33,529 nucleotides of DNA from contig JAQGMQ010000920.1 in assembly GCA_028292305.1 (NCBI GenBank), forward strand, positions 1 through 33,529, in the 5' to 3' direction. Under the pieces are notes generated by a model that was given only the letters and a program-made list of their open reading frames with translations, had not been told where the DNA came from and did not search any database. Made by a program: the position numbers and the translations under genes. Of the stretch, positions 16,904 through 25,942 are shown in pieces. The stretch's first letter is position 1; each line of letters opens with the position of its first letter. This DNA is from Rhodoferax sp. GTDB lineage: Bacteria > Pseudomonadota > Gammaproteobacteria > Burkholderiales > Burkholderiaceae_C.

Positions 16904-17102
16904 GGCTGTAAGGCTATCTTATAGATATCAAGGCTTCTTGCTTGCTATTGGCAGGCGCGGGTTAGACGAAGGTAACGTCAAGCCCATGGACGCATACCTC
17001 TGAAAGTTGCATGCTGTCGTATGGTAAGCGTCCTGCCATCGCATCTTGAGACGTCGTTAGGTTCATAGGAGCCTATTGTCCACCTCAACTTTTGGTGGAT
17101 AC

Positions 17103-17396
17103 GTGAACACAATCCCCGAACAAGCCGTCGACGCCGTCGTACCCACAGCGACGAATTCAAAGCCACCGTAGTGGCATTGTGTTTGCAGCCGGAATGTCGA
17201 TGGCCGCCGTGGCGATGGCCAACTGCATCAACGCGAACTTGCTGCGGCGTTGGGTGCGTGCATCTGAGATGCGCGGCGACGTCCCGCTCCGAGCGCACCA
17301 CCGGACATCCGTATCAAGCTGCGCCGTGGCGCAACGGCCATCACCGTGGCCTGGCCGCCGCAAAGCGGCCAGCGAATGTGCGGCCTGAATGCGTGA
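17103..17396 (+). pseudogene. IS66-family accessory protein TnpA remnant
   Basis: Three frames in succession give pieces of an IS66-type TnpA (OrfA). RRRTHSDEFKATVVALCLQP is followed, after a frame change near 17180-17190, by GMSMAAVAMANCINANLLRR and WVRASEM. After another change near 17290-17304 comes DIRIKLRRGATAITVAWP, ending at a TGA at 17394. A GTG at 17103 begins MNTIPEQAVDA in yet another frame. At least three frame changes make it nonfunctional. TnpB and TnpC genes are absent, so this is an old decayed insertion. No terminal inverted repeats were identified. The stretch 17397-17558 has no gene. Confidence 0.8.
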
Positions 17397-17558
17397 GCAG
17401 TTGCTCTCCTTTTGCTTCCAAAGACGTGCCGCTGGAGGCATCGCTTTTGACTTATCAGATCCATTAAGTTTCTTCAAACTACCAGTTTCGACGCGATGCG
17501 ATTACGGAGTGTAGCGAAAATTTCTAGTTGCATTACTGACTTGCCAGGAGACTGCGGC

Positions 17559-17580
17559 TAGCTTTCGGATAGCTTTCGGA
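17559..17580. repeat. TAGCTTTCGGA 11-base tandem duplication
   Basis: Two exact copies of TAGCTTTCGGA are followed by a diverged third (TAGCCTTCC). It lies 50 bases beyond the 3' end of the minus-strand GGDEF-EAL gene. Confidence 0.8.
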
Positions 17581-17629
17581 TAGCCTTCCAAAAGCGTCTC
17601 CCGCGGAGCACAAAGGCTATGTTGGTTCG

Positions 17630-19822
17630 TTAGGCGTTCTGAAGCGCTAAAGCTGAGATGGTGTGGCCGAGCATTGTTCTTCTGATTTTCACGAAGCTCT
17701 CGAATTCCGCAGCCGGTACGGGTTTGCTGAAAAGAAATCCTTGCAGTTCATCGCATCCGCGCGTGCGCAGGAAATCAGATTGACCTACGGTTTCCACGCC
17801 TTCTGCGACCAAGTGCAGGCGGAGGGTTTTTGCCATCGAGATGATGGCCTCGGTGAGGCCGCGGTCTTCTGCGTCGGTTTCCAGATCCCGGATGAAAGAG
17901 CGGTCAATTTTGAGCGTGTCGATCGGGAACTGTTTCAGGGTCGCAAGGGATGAATATCCGGTTCCGAAGTCGTCGATGGCGATCCGAATACCCATGTCCT
18001 TCAGCGTGTGGAGTAAAACTCGGCCCCTTTCAACGTCGTGCATGATCATGCTTTCGGTGATCTCCAGTTCCAGCAGCCTAGGATCCATGCCGGTTTCAGA
18101 CAGGATAGCCAGTACGTCTTCCAGAAAATTTTCATCGCTAAACTGACGCGGTGACAGATTGACCGCGACAACCAAGCCGTCCAGGCCTGCCGTCTTCCAG
18201 GCCATTGTTTGCCTGCAGGCGGTGCGAAGTACCCATTTGCCGATTGGCACGATCAAGCCGGTTTCTTCAGCTACGGGGATGAACTGGGTTGGTGCGACCA
18301 TACCCAAGTCTGGGTGCTGCCAGCGCAGCAGCACCTCCATGCCGGCAGTCTCGCCAGAGTGAAAGTCTTTTTTGGGCTGGTAGTGCAACAGAAGCTCATC
18401 GCGCTCGACGGCGCGCCTGAGGCTTGATTCCAGCGCTAGCCGTTCGAAGGAATTGACGTTGCGTTCGGCTGAGTAGAAGGCTGAGCCGTTCTTGCCAGAT
18501 TCCTTGGCTTGGTACATCGCAATATCCGCGTTTTTCATGAGCGTTTGCTCATCCGTACCATCGTTCGGGAAACGGCTTATACCGACGCTGCAGGTCACGC
18601 GAAGCTCCTGGCCCGGGACCGAGAAAGGCCGCGAGATGGCGCCCAGGATTTTTCGGGCCACCGTTTCAGCGTGCGTGTCATCCTTGAGGTCCGGCATCAG
18701 CACCACAAATTCGTCCCCGCCCAGTCTTGCAACGGTATCGCTGGCCCTGAGCGTTTGGCGCAGCCGCAGGGCTACTTCCTTGAGCAGCAGATCACCGGCT
18801 TCATGGCCTAGGGTGTCGTTGACTTGCTTGAACCGATCGAGGTCGATGAAAAACACCGCAAAACGCCCTTCGTAGCGCTTGCCGTAGTTCAATGACTGGC
18901 TGAGCGCGACTCCAAACATCGCACGGTTTGGAAGGCTGGTCAGGTTATCGTGGTACGCCAGGTATTGAATCCGATCTGCGTCTTCTTTTTGGCGCTTCAT
19001 GCCGTCTTCCAACAGCACATTGGCTTGAGCCAGGTCAGCGACATGGTCAATCAGCGCCGCGCGGCCCCGACCCAGGTCCTCTGCCATTTTGTTAAACGCT
19101 GTGCCCAACCGTCCCAGTTCATTCTTGGTTTGCAGGTTGACGCGGCGGCCGTAGTTTTCGGCAGCAATAGCCGTTACCGCCGTTTGCAACTCTTCCAGAG
19201 GCCAGACGATAGAGCGCGTTGTGCGGATTGCAACGGTACAACCCAGCAAGACCATCACGGCCGCCACAAACCCGGTAACGTAGCTGCTGCGTTTGGCTTC
19301 CTGCATAAGCGCGTCGTAAAGGCCGGAGTACTCAAGCACGATGGCACCGACAGTCGGACTGCCATGCTCGGATGGGTTGTCCTGTAAGGGAACGACCACC
19401 TGTTTTGACGTCGCCCTGGGTTCTGATGGGTCCGGCCCGATGAAAACCCTTGCCGTTCCATCGAGCATGGTCATTTCGATGTCCGGATTTGTGTAGGTGG
19501 AGCCAACGGCCGCTCCATTAGTGTCGGCCATGACTACCCCGTGCCGATCGACGATGAGGATGTCGCGGTCGAACATCACGCCCATCTTGGCGATGTACTG
19601 CTGTAGCAGTGGAGCACCCGTTCCCGATAAGTCTCGGCCCGTGTGTGCCAAGGCGGTGGCCACGTGTTTGGCTTCTAGCACCGAGGCTCGCTCTGCCGCA
19701 TCGAACTGAAACTGGATAGCCGTACCAGCCACGGCAAGGACGGCGAAAACGACCGCGGCGAACGCACCGAGGAGCTTCCATCGAATGCTTCCTTGCTTCA
19801 GTTGCAGGAGGGACAAGTTCAT
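17630..19822 (-). CDS. membrane-bound HAMP-GGDEF-EAL c-di-GMP enzyme
   Basis: A 730-aa inner-membrane signalling protein. It has a first span (about 17-38), a periplasmic sensor of about 140 residues with a Cache-like look (DILIVDRHGVVMADTNG, residues 87-103), a second span (181-200), HAMP (200-255), GGDEF (285-445) and EAL (460-715). The GGDEF site is intact (D327, D329, GGDEF 368-372) with an inhibitory site R359-x-x-D362. The EAL signature is EVL (E496) with N555, E587, D617-D618, K638, E674 and Q694, so both activities are possible. I prefer the ATG at 19822 because it sits directly before the first span; longer readings add 30 basic residues without a ribosome site. It is not in an operon. 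Confidence 0.9.
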   Translation of the reverse strand: MNLSLLQLKQGSIRWKLLGAFAAVVFAVLAVAGTAIQFQFDAAERASVLEAKHVATALAHTGRDLSGTGAPLLQQYIAKMGVMFDRDILIVDRHGVVMADTNGAAVGSTYTNPDIEMTMLDGTARVFIGPDPSEPRATSKQVVVPLQDNPSEHGSPTVGAIVLEYSGLYDALMQEAKRSSYVTGFVAAVMVLLGCTVAIRTTRSIVWPLEELQTAVTAIAAENYGRRVNLQTKNELGRLGTAFNKMAEDLGRGRAALIDHVADLAQANVLLEDGMKRQKEDADRIQYLAYHDNLTSLPNRAMFGVALSQSLNYGKRYEGRFAVFFIDLDRFKQVNDTLGHEAGDLLLKEVALRLRQTLRASDTVARLGGDEFVVLMPDLKDDTHAETVARKILGAISRPFSVPGQELRVTCSVGISRFPNDGTDEQTLMKNADIAMYQAKESGKNGSAFYSAERNVNSFERLALESSLRRAVERDELLLHYQPKKDFHSGETAGMEVLLRWQHPDLGMVAPTQFIPVAEETGLIVPIGKWVLRTACRQTMAWKTAGLDGLVVAVNLSPRQFSDENFLEDVLAILSETGMDPRLLELEITESMIMHDVERGRVLLHTLKDMGIRIAIDDFGTGYSSLATLKQFPIDTLKIDRSFIRDLETDAEDRGLTEAIISMAKTLRLHLVAEGVETVGQSDFLRTRGCDELQGFLFSKPVPAAEFESFVKIRRTMLGHTISALALQNA

Positions 19823-20221
19823 AATTTTGACGTTAATTGGACCGCTCCAGTATCGAGTCCGGTGCTGTTTAAACGTGACTTGACTGTGTCGTCGGGGGAG
19901 CACCTGCGGCACTAATTGGCAAAACCTGAACAGTTGATGTGCATTCGGCGTTCGGGGGATGAGGCCTGCTGCGTCTTCACAAAGTTACTTTTTAGAACGG
20001 ACTCGCGTGGCCCACCAGAACGACATCCGAAACAAGCTGGTCGAGCCTTTGTTGCTGCATGACGCATGCTTGGCGCTGAAACCGGTAGTGGAGATGCGCC
20101 TTAGCGGACACTGGAAGAAACGGCATGTCTTGAAAGAAGGAAGGTCAGGCCAGAAGCGTGCAGGAGCGAAACGAGGCGGCTCCACACATGGCAAGCGCTC
20201 AAAAGCGTGAACCCGGTCGGT
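19823..20221. other. intergenic stretch, no convincing gene
   Basis: Frames of 69-83 residues exist on both strands around 19959-20210. They are Arg/Lys- or Cys-rich, lack ribosome sites and resemble no family. The region should hold the promoter of the minus-strand GGDEF-EAL gene, but no clear -35/-10 pair was found. Confidence 0.4.
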
Positions 20222-20476
20222 CTATGTAGCCTGCGAAGCACGTCCATCAGGGAGACCGAGCTCTCCCCATCGGTTGCTCCACTTATGAGCCCATAGCTGG
20301 CCTGGCTGCACAACCATGCTCACCGTTGCCTTAGGCTGGTCGAAAAACATCTCGTGTCGCATCACGCACTGCAAGATCGCTGCCTCGACGGACGGCCCAC
20401 CGCCGGCCGCGCGCCTTCGCAACTTGGCGTGAACGCGCGCTGGCATCGACAAAGTGACGGAAACTTGCTTAATCAT
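20222..20476 (-). CDS. small ribbon-helix-helix-like protein
   Basis: This 84-residue frame starts at an ATG (MIKQVSVTLSM) preceded by a fair ribosome site (GGTGGA). The first 40 residues look like a ribbon-helix-helix DNA-binding unit: a short beta strand (QVSVTLSMP), then helix ARVHAKLRRRA, a turn GGGPS, and helix VEAAILQCVMR. The C-terminal half (Trp-containing VQPGQLWAHKWSNRW) is unlike known repressors. It lies 190 bases after the SMP-30 gene on the same strand. It could be a local transcriptional regulator; that is inference. Confidence 0.45.
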   Translation of the reverse strand: MIKQVSVTLSMPARVHAKLRRRAAGGGPSVEAAILQCVMRHEMFFDQPKATVSMVVQPGQLWAHKWSNRWGELGLPDGRASQAT

Positions 20477-20666
20477 TAATTCCACCGGTTCCAACTATGA
20501 CGGACGAATTCTGTTGGATTCATATCGGCAAACGTGGCGCAGTTGTGTCCGGCAACAAACCGTGCGGGATGGGAGATCACTCCCTGCTCTGGGCAGGCAT
20601 TGGCCTTAGCCAGGTCGAAGACGCCGTGCAGCAACTGGACACCGTGAACTCGCAAAACGTTGTGAC

Positions 20667-21584
20667 TCAGATTCCCCAGGCCCTGCGGTTGAAGTCAAGT
20701 AAACATCCGTCAAATGTTCCGTCCTTTGACCAGCTGTTTCGGACCAGGGAGGTGACAAACAACCGGCTCCCCCCGACCCCACCGACGCAGGGCATGGTTG
20801 GCGCGCGCACCGGTAAAGCCAACTTCAAGAGCGGTTGGCCACCGGGCCCAAAAACATTGATACAGCCGGCAGAAACCCCTGCTGACACATACCGACCTGC
20901 AAGGTCGACAAGCGCGCCGTCAGGCCGACCCGATGCTTCATCGCTGGCAGCGAACAACAAAGGCGAGGCCATGGTGCCTTCGTCCTCGCCCCAGACGGCG
21001 TGCCAAATGGTGCCGGCAAAACTGTCGGAAAAAAAGATGGTTCTGCCGTCTGGCGACCACGCAATCCCGTTGGCGATGGTCAACCCGTGGTGCAGTTTGA
21101 CCACGTTTCCTTGCAGGTCTGCGCGGTACAAAGAGCCCGTCGGTTGCTTGTGCTCCGGTCGATCGTCCATCGAGCCGAACACGAACCAACGTCCGCTCGG
21201 GGACAGTTTTCCCTCGTTCAATCGGTTGCCGGCTGGTTCGTCGACGATGGGTGCAAAAAGTGAAAGTGTCCCGGTATCCAGGCATAGCAGAGCGAGCTGG
21301 CGTTTGAGAGCCAACAAAACTTGCTGAGGTTGCACGAGCGCCAGTGCCCCGATCACTTGCGGCAGCTCCCACTGCGTGAGCGCACGCCGCGCCGGGTCAA
21401 GGCGCAGCACGGTTTGGCCGCGCACGTCGATCCACAGCAAGGTGTCGGTGTACCCATCCCAGACGGGGGACTCTCCTACCTGGTTGCTGACCGGCCAAGC
21501 AAACATGCCGACAAACGGCTTTTTCAGCGGAATCCGCTCGATGGTGCTGTGCAGCGGTCGGATGAGGTGTATCGATGTCAACAT
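20667..21584 (-). CDS. SMP-30/gluconolactonase/LRE family lactonase
   Basis: This 305-aa protein is a six-bladed beta-propeller of the SMP-30/gluconolactonase family, metal-dependent enzymes that hydrolyse sugar lactones. Likely metal and substrate residues are E38 in GESPVWD, R121 and N123 in NRLNEGK, N172 in NGIAWSPDG, and D222 in GRPDGALVD. Position 124 is Glu where Asp is usual (NxNDG). The N-terminus is about 20 residues longer than typical members. The substrate is unknown; no sugar transport or catabolism genes are nearby to suggest one. A 59-aa gene ends nine bases upstream and may share the transcript. The ATG has only a weak ribosome site (GAG). Confidence 0.88.
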   Translation of the reverse strand: MLTSIHLIRPLHSTIERIPLKKPFVGMFAWPVSNQVGESPVWDGYTDTLLWIDVRGQTVLRLDPARRALTQWELPQVIGALALVQPQQVLLALKRQLALLCLDTGTLSLFAPIVDEPAGNRLNEGKLSPSGRWFVFGSMDDRPEHKQPTGSLYRADLQGNVVKLHHGLTIANGIAWSPDGRTIFFSDSFAGTIWHAVWGEDEGTMASPLLFAASDEASGRPDGALVDLAGRYVSAGVSAGCINVFGPGGQPLLKLALPVRAPTMPCVGGVGGSRLFVTSLVRNSWSKDGTFDGCLLDFNRRAWGI

Positions 21585-21593
21585 CGAAGCACT

Positions 21594-21773
21594 CTACATT
21601 GCTGTGTCTATTGCCGGTCCCGAATATTCGGCCGCAGCGAAAGATCCGCCCTGGAAGTATTCGGCGATCGCATTGTTGGAGACGCACTCTTGCAAAAGCT
21701 TCATATCGCAGGTGCAACTGATTACGACCGGTAGCTCGGCGGCAGCCATTCGAGTCAAAAATACTAGCGGCAT
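21594..21773 (-). CDS. 59-aa hypothetical protein
   Basis: A short frame starts at an ATG with a good ribosome site (AAGAGG, spacing about seven) and encodes MPLVFLTRMAAAELPVVISC, then CDMKLLQECVSNNAIAEYF and a short polar end. It stops nine bases before the SMP-30 gene, so the two may be co-transcribed. It contains three cysteines. No family is recognised. An upstream-extended reading to 21884 has no ribosome site and is less likely. Confidence 0.4.
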   Translation of the reverse strand: MPLVFLTRMAAAELPVVISCTCDMKLLQECVSNNAIAEYFQGGSFAAAEYSGPAIDTAM

Positions 21774-21994
21774 ATGAACCTCTTGTGTCGCCCATCGTAG
21801 TCTGTTCGGCGCATTAATCGTGGCACAACCGTGGCCTATTATGCGGGTCCATACGCATAGGTTGCGGGAGCGGCCGCGCCGCAAGTATTCCTCGCGGCCC
21901 CTGCTGGTAAGTCTTGGATCGGCACGAACTGTTCCAGTGGTGAATAGTCTTTCTACAGGCTAGGCACCAGCGACTTGTCTTGTCCGTGATATTT

Positions 21995-22022
21995 GTAGAT
22001 GATAATAATAATTATCATCTAC
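21995..22022. promoter_or_regulatory. AT-rich 12-bp perfect inverted repeat, Fur-box-like or hairpin
   Basis: Arms GTAGATGATAAT (21995-22006) and ATTATCATCTAC (22011-22022) flank four bases. The centre matches the 19-base Fur consensus at 16 positions. It also overlaps the stop codon of the 62-aa membrane-protein gene, as a 3' hairpin would, but no T-run follows on either strand. Confidence 0.6.
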
Positions 22023-22207
22023 CTTAAATCGCTATGGGACGCCAAGCGGGCGCCGATGTACGCGGCAATGCAGCCCACCGTTGCCTGCAGATTGGACCGA
22101 ACAGACGTTGGGTCCAAGAGCCAGACCGCCAGCGTCAGTATGGTGAACACGCCAACAATCAGGTTTGAAAGGATCGCAGCAGTTTTAGCTTTGGCAGTTG
22201 GCGCCAT
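22019..22207 (-). CDS. 62-aa membrane protein, second of an overlapping pair
   Basis: The frame starts MAPTAKAKTA and has one long hydrophobic span (about 10-31, with LIVGVFTILTLAVWLL) and a second weak one (about 42-53). Its first 49 bases overlap the 3' end of the 91-aa gene in a different frame. A purine-rich AGGCGG lies eight bases before the ATG. Both frames leave matching traces in the decayed copy at 7784-7920, which supports both being translated. The function is unknown; the palindrome at 21995-22022 includes its stop codon. Confidence 0.6.
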   Translation of the reverse strand: MAPTAKAKTAAILSNLIVGVFTILTLAVWLLDPTSVRSNLQATVGCIAAYIGARLASHSDLR

Positions 22208-22434
22208 ACGACAGCCGCCTGGACGAACGCGAAGCCGAGCAGCGCCGATTCCATGCCCGGCACTAAGACCAATTTCCAAAAGAGGTCAGCGTAAATGCCG
22301 ACCAACAAGTTGGGGAATAGACGCGGTAACAGAGTTGCTGCGATGCGCACGATCCAGGCCATAACGCCGGCGGCCAGGGTTGCGGCAATGGGAACCAACA
22401 GCCATCGCACGTATAAAAGGCTTCCCAGGCTCAT
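22159..22434 (-). CDS. 91-aa membrane protein, first of an overlapping pair
   Basis: This small protein starts at an ATG with a GAGAGGG site and has two or three hydrophobic segments (about 4-24, 26-40 and 52-74, the last with LVLVPGMESALLGFAFV). It ends RSFQT, and its last 49 bases are shared with the next gene in another frame. The motif VPGxESxLLGFxFV is also seen in the decayed copy at 7784-7920, so it is the most conserved part. I recognise no named family. The overlapping genes may encode two partner subunits. Confidence 0.6.
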   Translation of the reverse strand: MSLGSLLYVRWLLVPIAATLAAGVMAWIVRIAATLLPRLFPNLLVGIYADLFWKLVLVPGMESALLGFAFVQAAVVWRQLPKLKLLRSFQT

Positions 22435-22704
22435 GTCACCCTCTCGGCATTTGATCTGGCAAGTAGTAAGTATGAGGCTGCCCTGTTTCGTGCTCTCCTA
22501 AATTGAATCAAAGTTGTGCCGTAGCTGATGTCGAAGATTGGAAATGCGCGCCACCCAGTTTTCTGACGGCTACCGATGCCTGACTCGCCGATGCAGGCTT
22601 CAGGCTGCGAGTCAATTGGGAGTTTTCGCGATGTCTGTTTTTGATCAACAGGAGGTGAATAGAGGCGCGCTCCTACATAGGCCCTGCGAGAGGACGTCAA
22701 GATC

Positions 22705-23001
22705 ATGCGCATGCTTTTCATCGCCCGCATCGCGCGGTTATTGATCCGTTGGCCCAAAGAGGACGTGCAAACTTCGGTGCTTCGGCACTGGGCGAATCTC
22801 GCCTCGGGCATGAAGTCTGTCTACCATCTCAGAGAATTTGAGGATGAGATGTGGGAACGCGGTTTCAGGCTGGCTGCGACGCCGTTTGAGCATCATCTCT
22901 CGATGATGCGTCTCCTGCGCGACCAGACAGCGCCTAAGCTGGACCGGCCGCGCCGGATCAAGCGATCGAATCCACCGACAACCCCCTCGGGTCTTGGCTA
23001 G
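22705..23001 (+). CDS. 98-aa hypothetical protein
   Basis: The frame starts MRMLFIARIARLLIRWP and continues with a Trp/Glu/His-rich, helical stretch (SVYHLREFEDEMWERGFR, then EHHLSMMRLLRDQ) and a basic proline-rich tail. A GAGAGGA site lies some 13 bases before the ATG. The composition suits a real cytoplasmic protein, perhaps with a membrane-associating N-terminus. No family is recognised. It precedes the dCache-type diguanylate cyclase by about 200 bases on the same strand. The 270 bases before it (22435-22704) hold no gene. Confidence 0.45.
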   Translation: MRMLFIARIARLLIRWPKEDVQTSVLRHWANLASGMKSVYHLREFEDEMWERGFRLAATPFEHHLSMMRLLRDQTAPKLDRPRRIKRSNPPTTPSGLG

Positions 23002-23198
23002 TTACTTTCCACCGGGTTGATGGAGCAGGCGTAGTGCGCGAACGTGAATGGGATGTGCACAACACTCCCGTCTGACGCTAACGCCCGTGACCACCGCTCC
23101 GTGTAGGAGAGTTTCGGAAGGAGGTTGCGGTTGCAGGGCCTGACGGACCCAGCGGCCGCAGCTCAGATTGATGGACTGGGTCAGAGGCCCCAGGTAGC

Positions 23199-25208
23199 AT
23201 GCCGCCCATGCTGCTCGCGCTCCCCCCGATCCCACTCCGCCTAGCGTGGGTCCACACGCTAAAATTCCAGATCGTCGCCATAGCCGTGGCCGCCGCAGTA
23301 GCGGCCGCCGCGGTCACCGCCCACTTTGCGCTTGTCGCCACCGAGGGCAACATGGAGCGTCTGCTGGTGCAAGATGAGAGCGACGACGCTGAGCGCACCG
23401 CGACCTTGCTCGGGACAAAAGTCGACATGTTGCGCGACGCTTTGAAGGCCGCGGCGCGGCAGACTCCTCCCGATCTGTGGGCCGACCCGGAGGCGATGCG
23501 ACGGCACTTGGCCTCTAACTCTGCCTTGGGGTCTCTCTTCGAAGGCGTGCTAGCGGCTCGTCCCAACGGTGAGTTGCTTGGGCGCCTCTCCCTGGGCAAG
23601 CTCACTTCGGATATGCCCAACATCGGGGACCGCGCCTATTTTCAGCAGGCGCTGCGCACCGATCAGCTGGTGATCTCCGAGCCTCTGGCCGCCAAGCGGG
23701 TCAACACGCCAATCGTCCTGATGGCCATGTCCGCCCGGGGGGCGGGCGGCGAGGCGCTGGGCGTCCTGGTCGGCGTGCTCACGCTGAGCTCGAACAACCT
23801 CTTCTCCGAGACGGCTCGAACGAGCCGCGAGGAGGGGTCCAGGGTCCTTGTCATGAATCGCCAGGGGTTGCTCATGGCCCACACCAACGCGGCGAGATTG
23901 TTGGGGCAAGCCTCCGACGAGCCAGGGTTCGCGGACGCGCTCGCGCTGTGGCGCGCCGCCGGCAGCCCGATCGATACGATTGGCACAACCACGCTAAGCC
24001 AGGGCCATTTGGTGGCGATGGCCGGCATCCCCGACACCGATTGGACCCTCGCGCGCCTGACACCTTTGAAGGTAGCTCTCGCACCAGTGACGGGCGCTCG
24101 ACAGGCAGCTTGGGCTTCCGCGGCGGGGGCAGCGCTTGCGGTGGCAGCCGTCTCCGGCGGCCTCGCTTGGCTCATCACGCTTCCGATCTCCCGTCTGCGC
24201 GCGCGCGCCAAGCGACTACTGAATGAGGGCGACTTGTCAGCGGAGGAGTGGCCGCGCGGACGAGGGGAGGTAGGGCAGCTTGGCCGCGCGTTCGCGCGGG
24301 TGGTCGACCAGCGCCGCCAAAAACAGGGGGAGACAGACGCGCTCCTCTCCCAGATCGAAGCCGTGCTCGACCATGCCGATATCGGCATCGCGCTCACCCG
24401 CGAGGGTCGTTTCGAGATGGTGAGCCGTCAATTCTGCGAGGTTTTCGGGCTCGAGAGGGCCGACATCGTGGGCAAGCCCACGGCCATCATCCATGTGTCT
24501 CAGGAGGCATACGACGCGCTATCCGCGCGCGCTCGCCCCGCCTTTATGAGGGACGGCGCGTTCAATGGCGAGGTGGAGTTGGCGCGGCCGGGCGGCGTAG
24601 TGTTCTGGGCCCGCATGCGCGGCCGGGCCGTGGCGCCGGGGGATCGCTCAAAGGGCACGATTTGGACAGTGGAGGACATCTCCGCGTCGCGCGCGCACCG
24701 CGAGCGACTTGCCTGGACCTCCACCCACGATTCCCTTACCGGTTTATCCAACCGGGCCGCCTTCGAGGAACTGCTGGAAGAGGCGACGACGCGCGCGGCC
24801 ATTGAGCCGTTTTGCGCGATGTTCATTGATTTGGACCATTTCAAACAGGTCAACGACACCGGGGGCCATCCGGCGGGCGACGCCCTCTTGCGCGACGTCG
24901 CCGGCGCGTTGGCGGGGCAGGTGCGCCAGGCCGACACCGTGGCGCGACTTGGAGGCGACGAGTTCGCCATCCTGCTCCGGGGATGTCCGTTGGCCCGGGC
25001 ATTGGAGGTTGGTGAGAAATTGCGACATGCGGTCGATGCCTATCGGTTGATCTGGGAGGGTAGATCGTTCGGCGTCGGCGCCAGCATCGGAGTGGTTGCA
25101 GTGGACGGCTCGTTTAATAACGCGGCCGCCGTGCTGAGCGCTGCGGACAGCGCCTGTTATGCGGCCAAGGCGCAGGGACGGAACTCCGTGGCGGTGTTCT
25201 CCTTTTAG
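23199..25208 (+). CDS. dCache-HAMP-PAS-GGDEF diguanylate cyclase
   Basis: A 669-aa inner-membrane protein that probably makes c-di-GMP in response to a periplasmic signal. It has a first span (about 22-45), a periplasmic double-Cache-like sensor (46-300, with the patches GDRAYFQQAL and GSRVLVMNRQGLLMAHTN), a second span (303-327), HAMP (328-380), PAS (383-495) and GGDEF (505-669). The catalytic site is intact: D544 and D546 in MFIDLDHFK, GGDEF at 585-589, with an inhibitory site R576-x-x-D579. No EAL domain is present. A second ATG nine bases downstream (MLLALPP) is an alternative start. It is not in a clear operon. Confidence 0.9.
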   Translation: MPPMLLALPPIPLRLAWVHTLKFQIVAIAVAAAVAAAAVTAHFALVATEGNMERLLVQDESDDAERTATLLGTKVDMLRDALKAAARQTPPDLWADPEAMRRHLASNSALGSLFEGVLAARPNGELLGRLSLGKLTSDMPNIGDRAYFQQALRTDQLVISEPLAAKRVNTPIVLMAMSARGAGGEALGVLVGVLTLSSNNLFSETARTSREEGSRVLVMNRQGLLMAHTNAARLLGQASDEPGFADALALWRAAGSPIDTIGTTTLSQGHLVAMAGIPDTDWTLARLTPLKVALAPVTGARQAAWASAAGAALAVAAVSGGLAWLITLPISRLRARAKRLLNEGDLSAEEWPRGRGEVGQLGRAFARVVDQRRQKQGETDALLSQIEAVLDHADIGIALTREGRFEMVSRQFCEVFGLERADIVGKPTAIIHVSQEAYDALSARARPAFMRDGAFNGEVELARPGGVVFWARMRGRAVAPGDRSKGTIWTVEDISASRAHRERLAWTSTHDSLTGLSNRAAFEELLEEATTRAAIEPFCAMFIDLDHFKQVNDTGGHPAGDALLRDVAGALAGQVRQADTVARLGGDEFAILLRGCPLARALEVGEKLRHAVDAYRLIWEGRSFGVGASIGVVAVDGSFNNAAAVLSAADSACYAAKAQGRNSVAVFSF

Positions 25209-25942
25209 AAAGGCTGGGAAATCCTTGGAATGCCGCCTTAGGCGCCCAAAAGCTGCAGCCGATGGATGTGGTCAATTTGGACGTTATGTCATTCCGGCGC
25301 GGATCGCGCCGCCGCTGGCGCTCGGGTGAGGCAGAAACGGACTGAAGGACGACCCGCTGCCCGCCGCCGTTCCAGCTGGTGTCGGGGTATTCCGATCAAG
25401 CCGGCGCAGGTCCAGAGGCGGCCATGACTAGGGCGTCCCGCTGGACGGAAAAGCGCCAAGCCTCCGGCCCGCTGGCGTGTGCGCGATGGTCGCGCTTTGA
25501 AGCCAGCAAGAGTCGGCGCCAAGGCGGCTGTTGCACACGCGCGCCAACAGCTCGATCGTCGAGCGGGCGCATGGCGTGTCTGGCGTCCAGTATGTTTTGA
25601 ACCAGCTGGGCGGCAGTTGATGAAACGCCGCTTTGGTGGTTGCCAAGCGAATCACTTCCACGGCCGTGTCCTTCCCTGTCCGCTGGACAGTGACGCCAAT
25701 TGTCCGCCCCAACTGCGGAGCTTGCAAGGCCAGGGCTCGGCGACCATCCAGACCAGTAGAGCCTTCGTCGCCGAGCAGCTGACGGATTGGATGTCGCGAG
25801 GCTAGACAATTGGGGCGGGAGTTGGAGCGACAACACCGATCTGCGGACATCAGCGAGAGCAGAAACGTTCTCCTGTGATTGCACCCTAAAGGATCAAGCG
25901 TAGGATCTATGGCGGGCCTTTTGGGCTTCCAGCCGAACTGGG
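25209..25942. other. gene-poor stretch, no convincing gene
   Basis: Several frames of 75-160 residues overlap here on both strands, none with a ribosome site, a recognisable family or normal composition. The stretch may be degenerate coding DNA. I could not match any piece to a known family. Confidence 0.4.

Noticed and set aside
20497..21327. Plus-strand frame of 276 residues
   Set aside because: It lies opposite the SMP-30 family gene, whose motifs are clear. Its Ser/Pro-rich translation is an antisense shadow.
25396..25884. Minus-strand frames of 140-162 residues
   Set aside because: Two overlapping frames compete, neither has a ribosome site, and no family is recognisable, so neither is called a gene.
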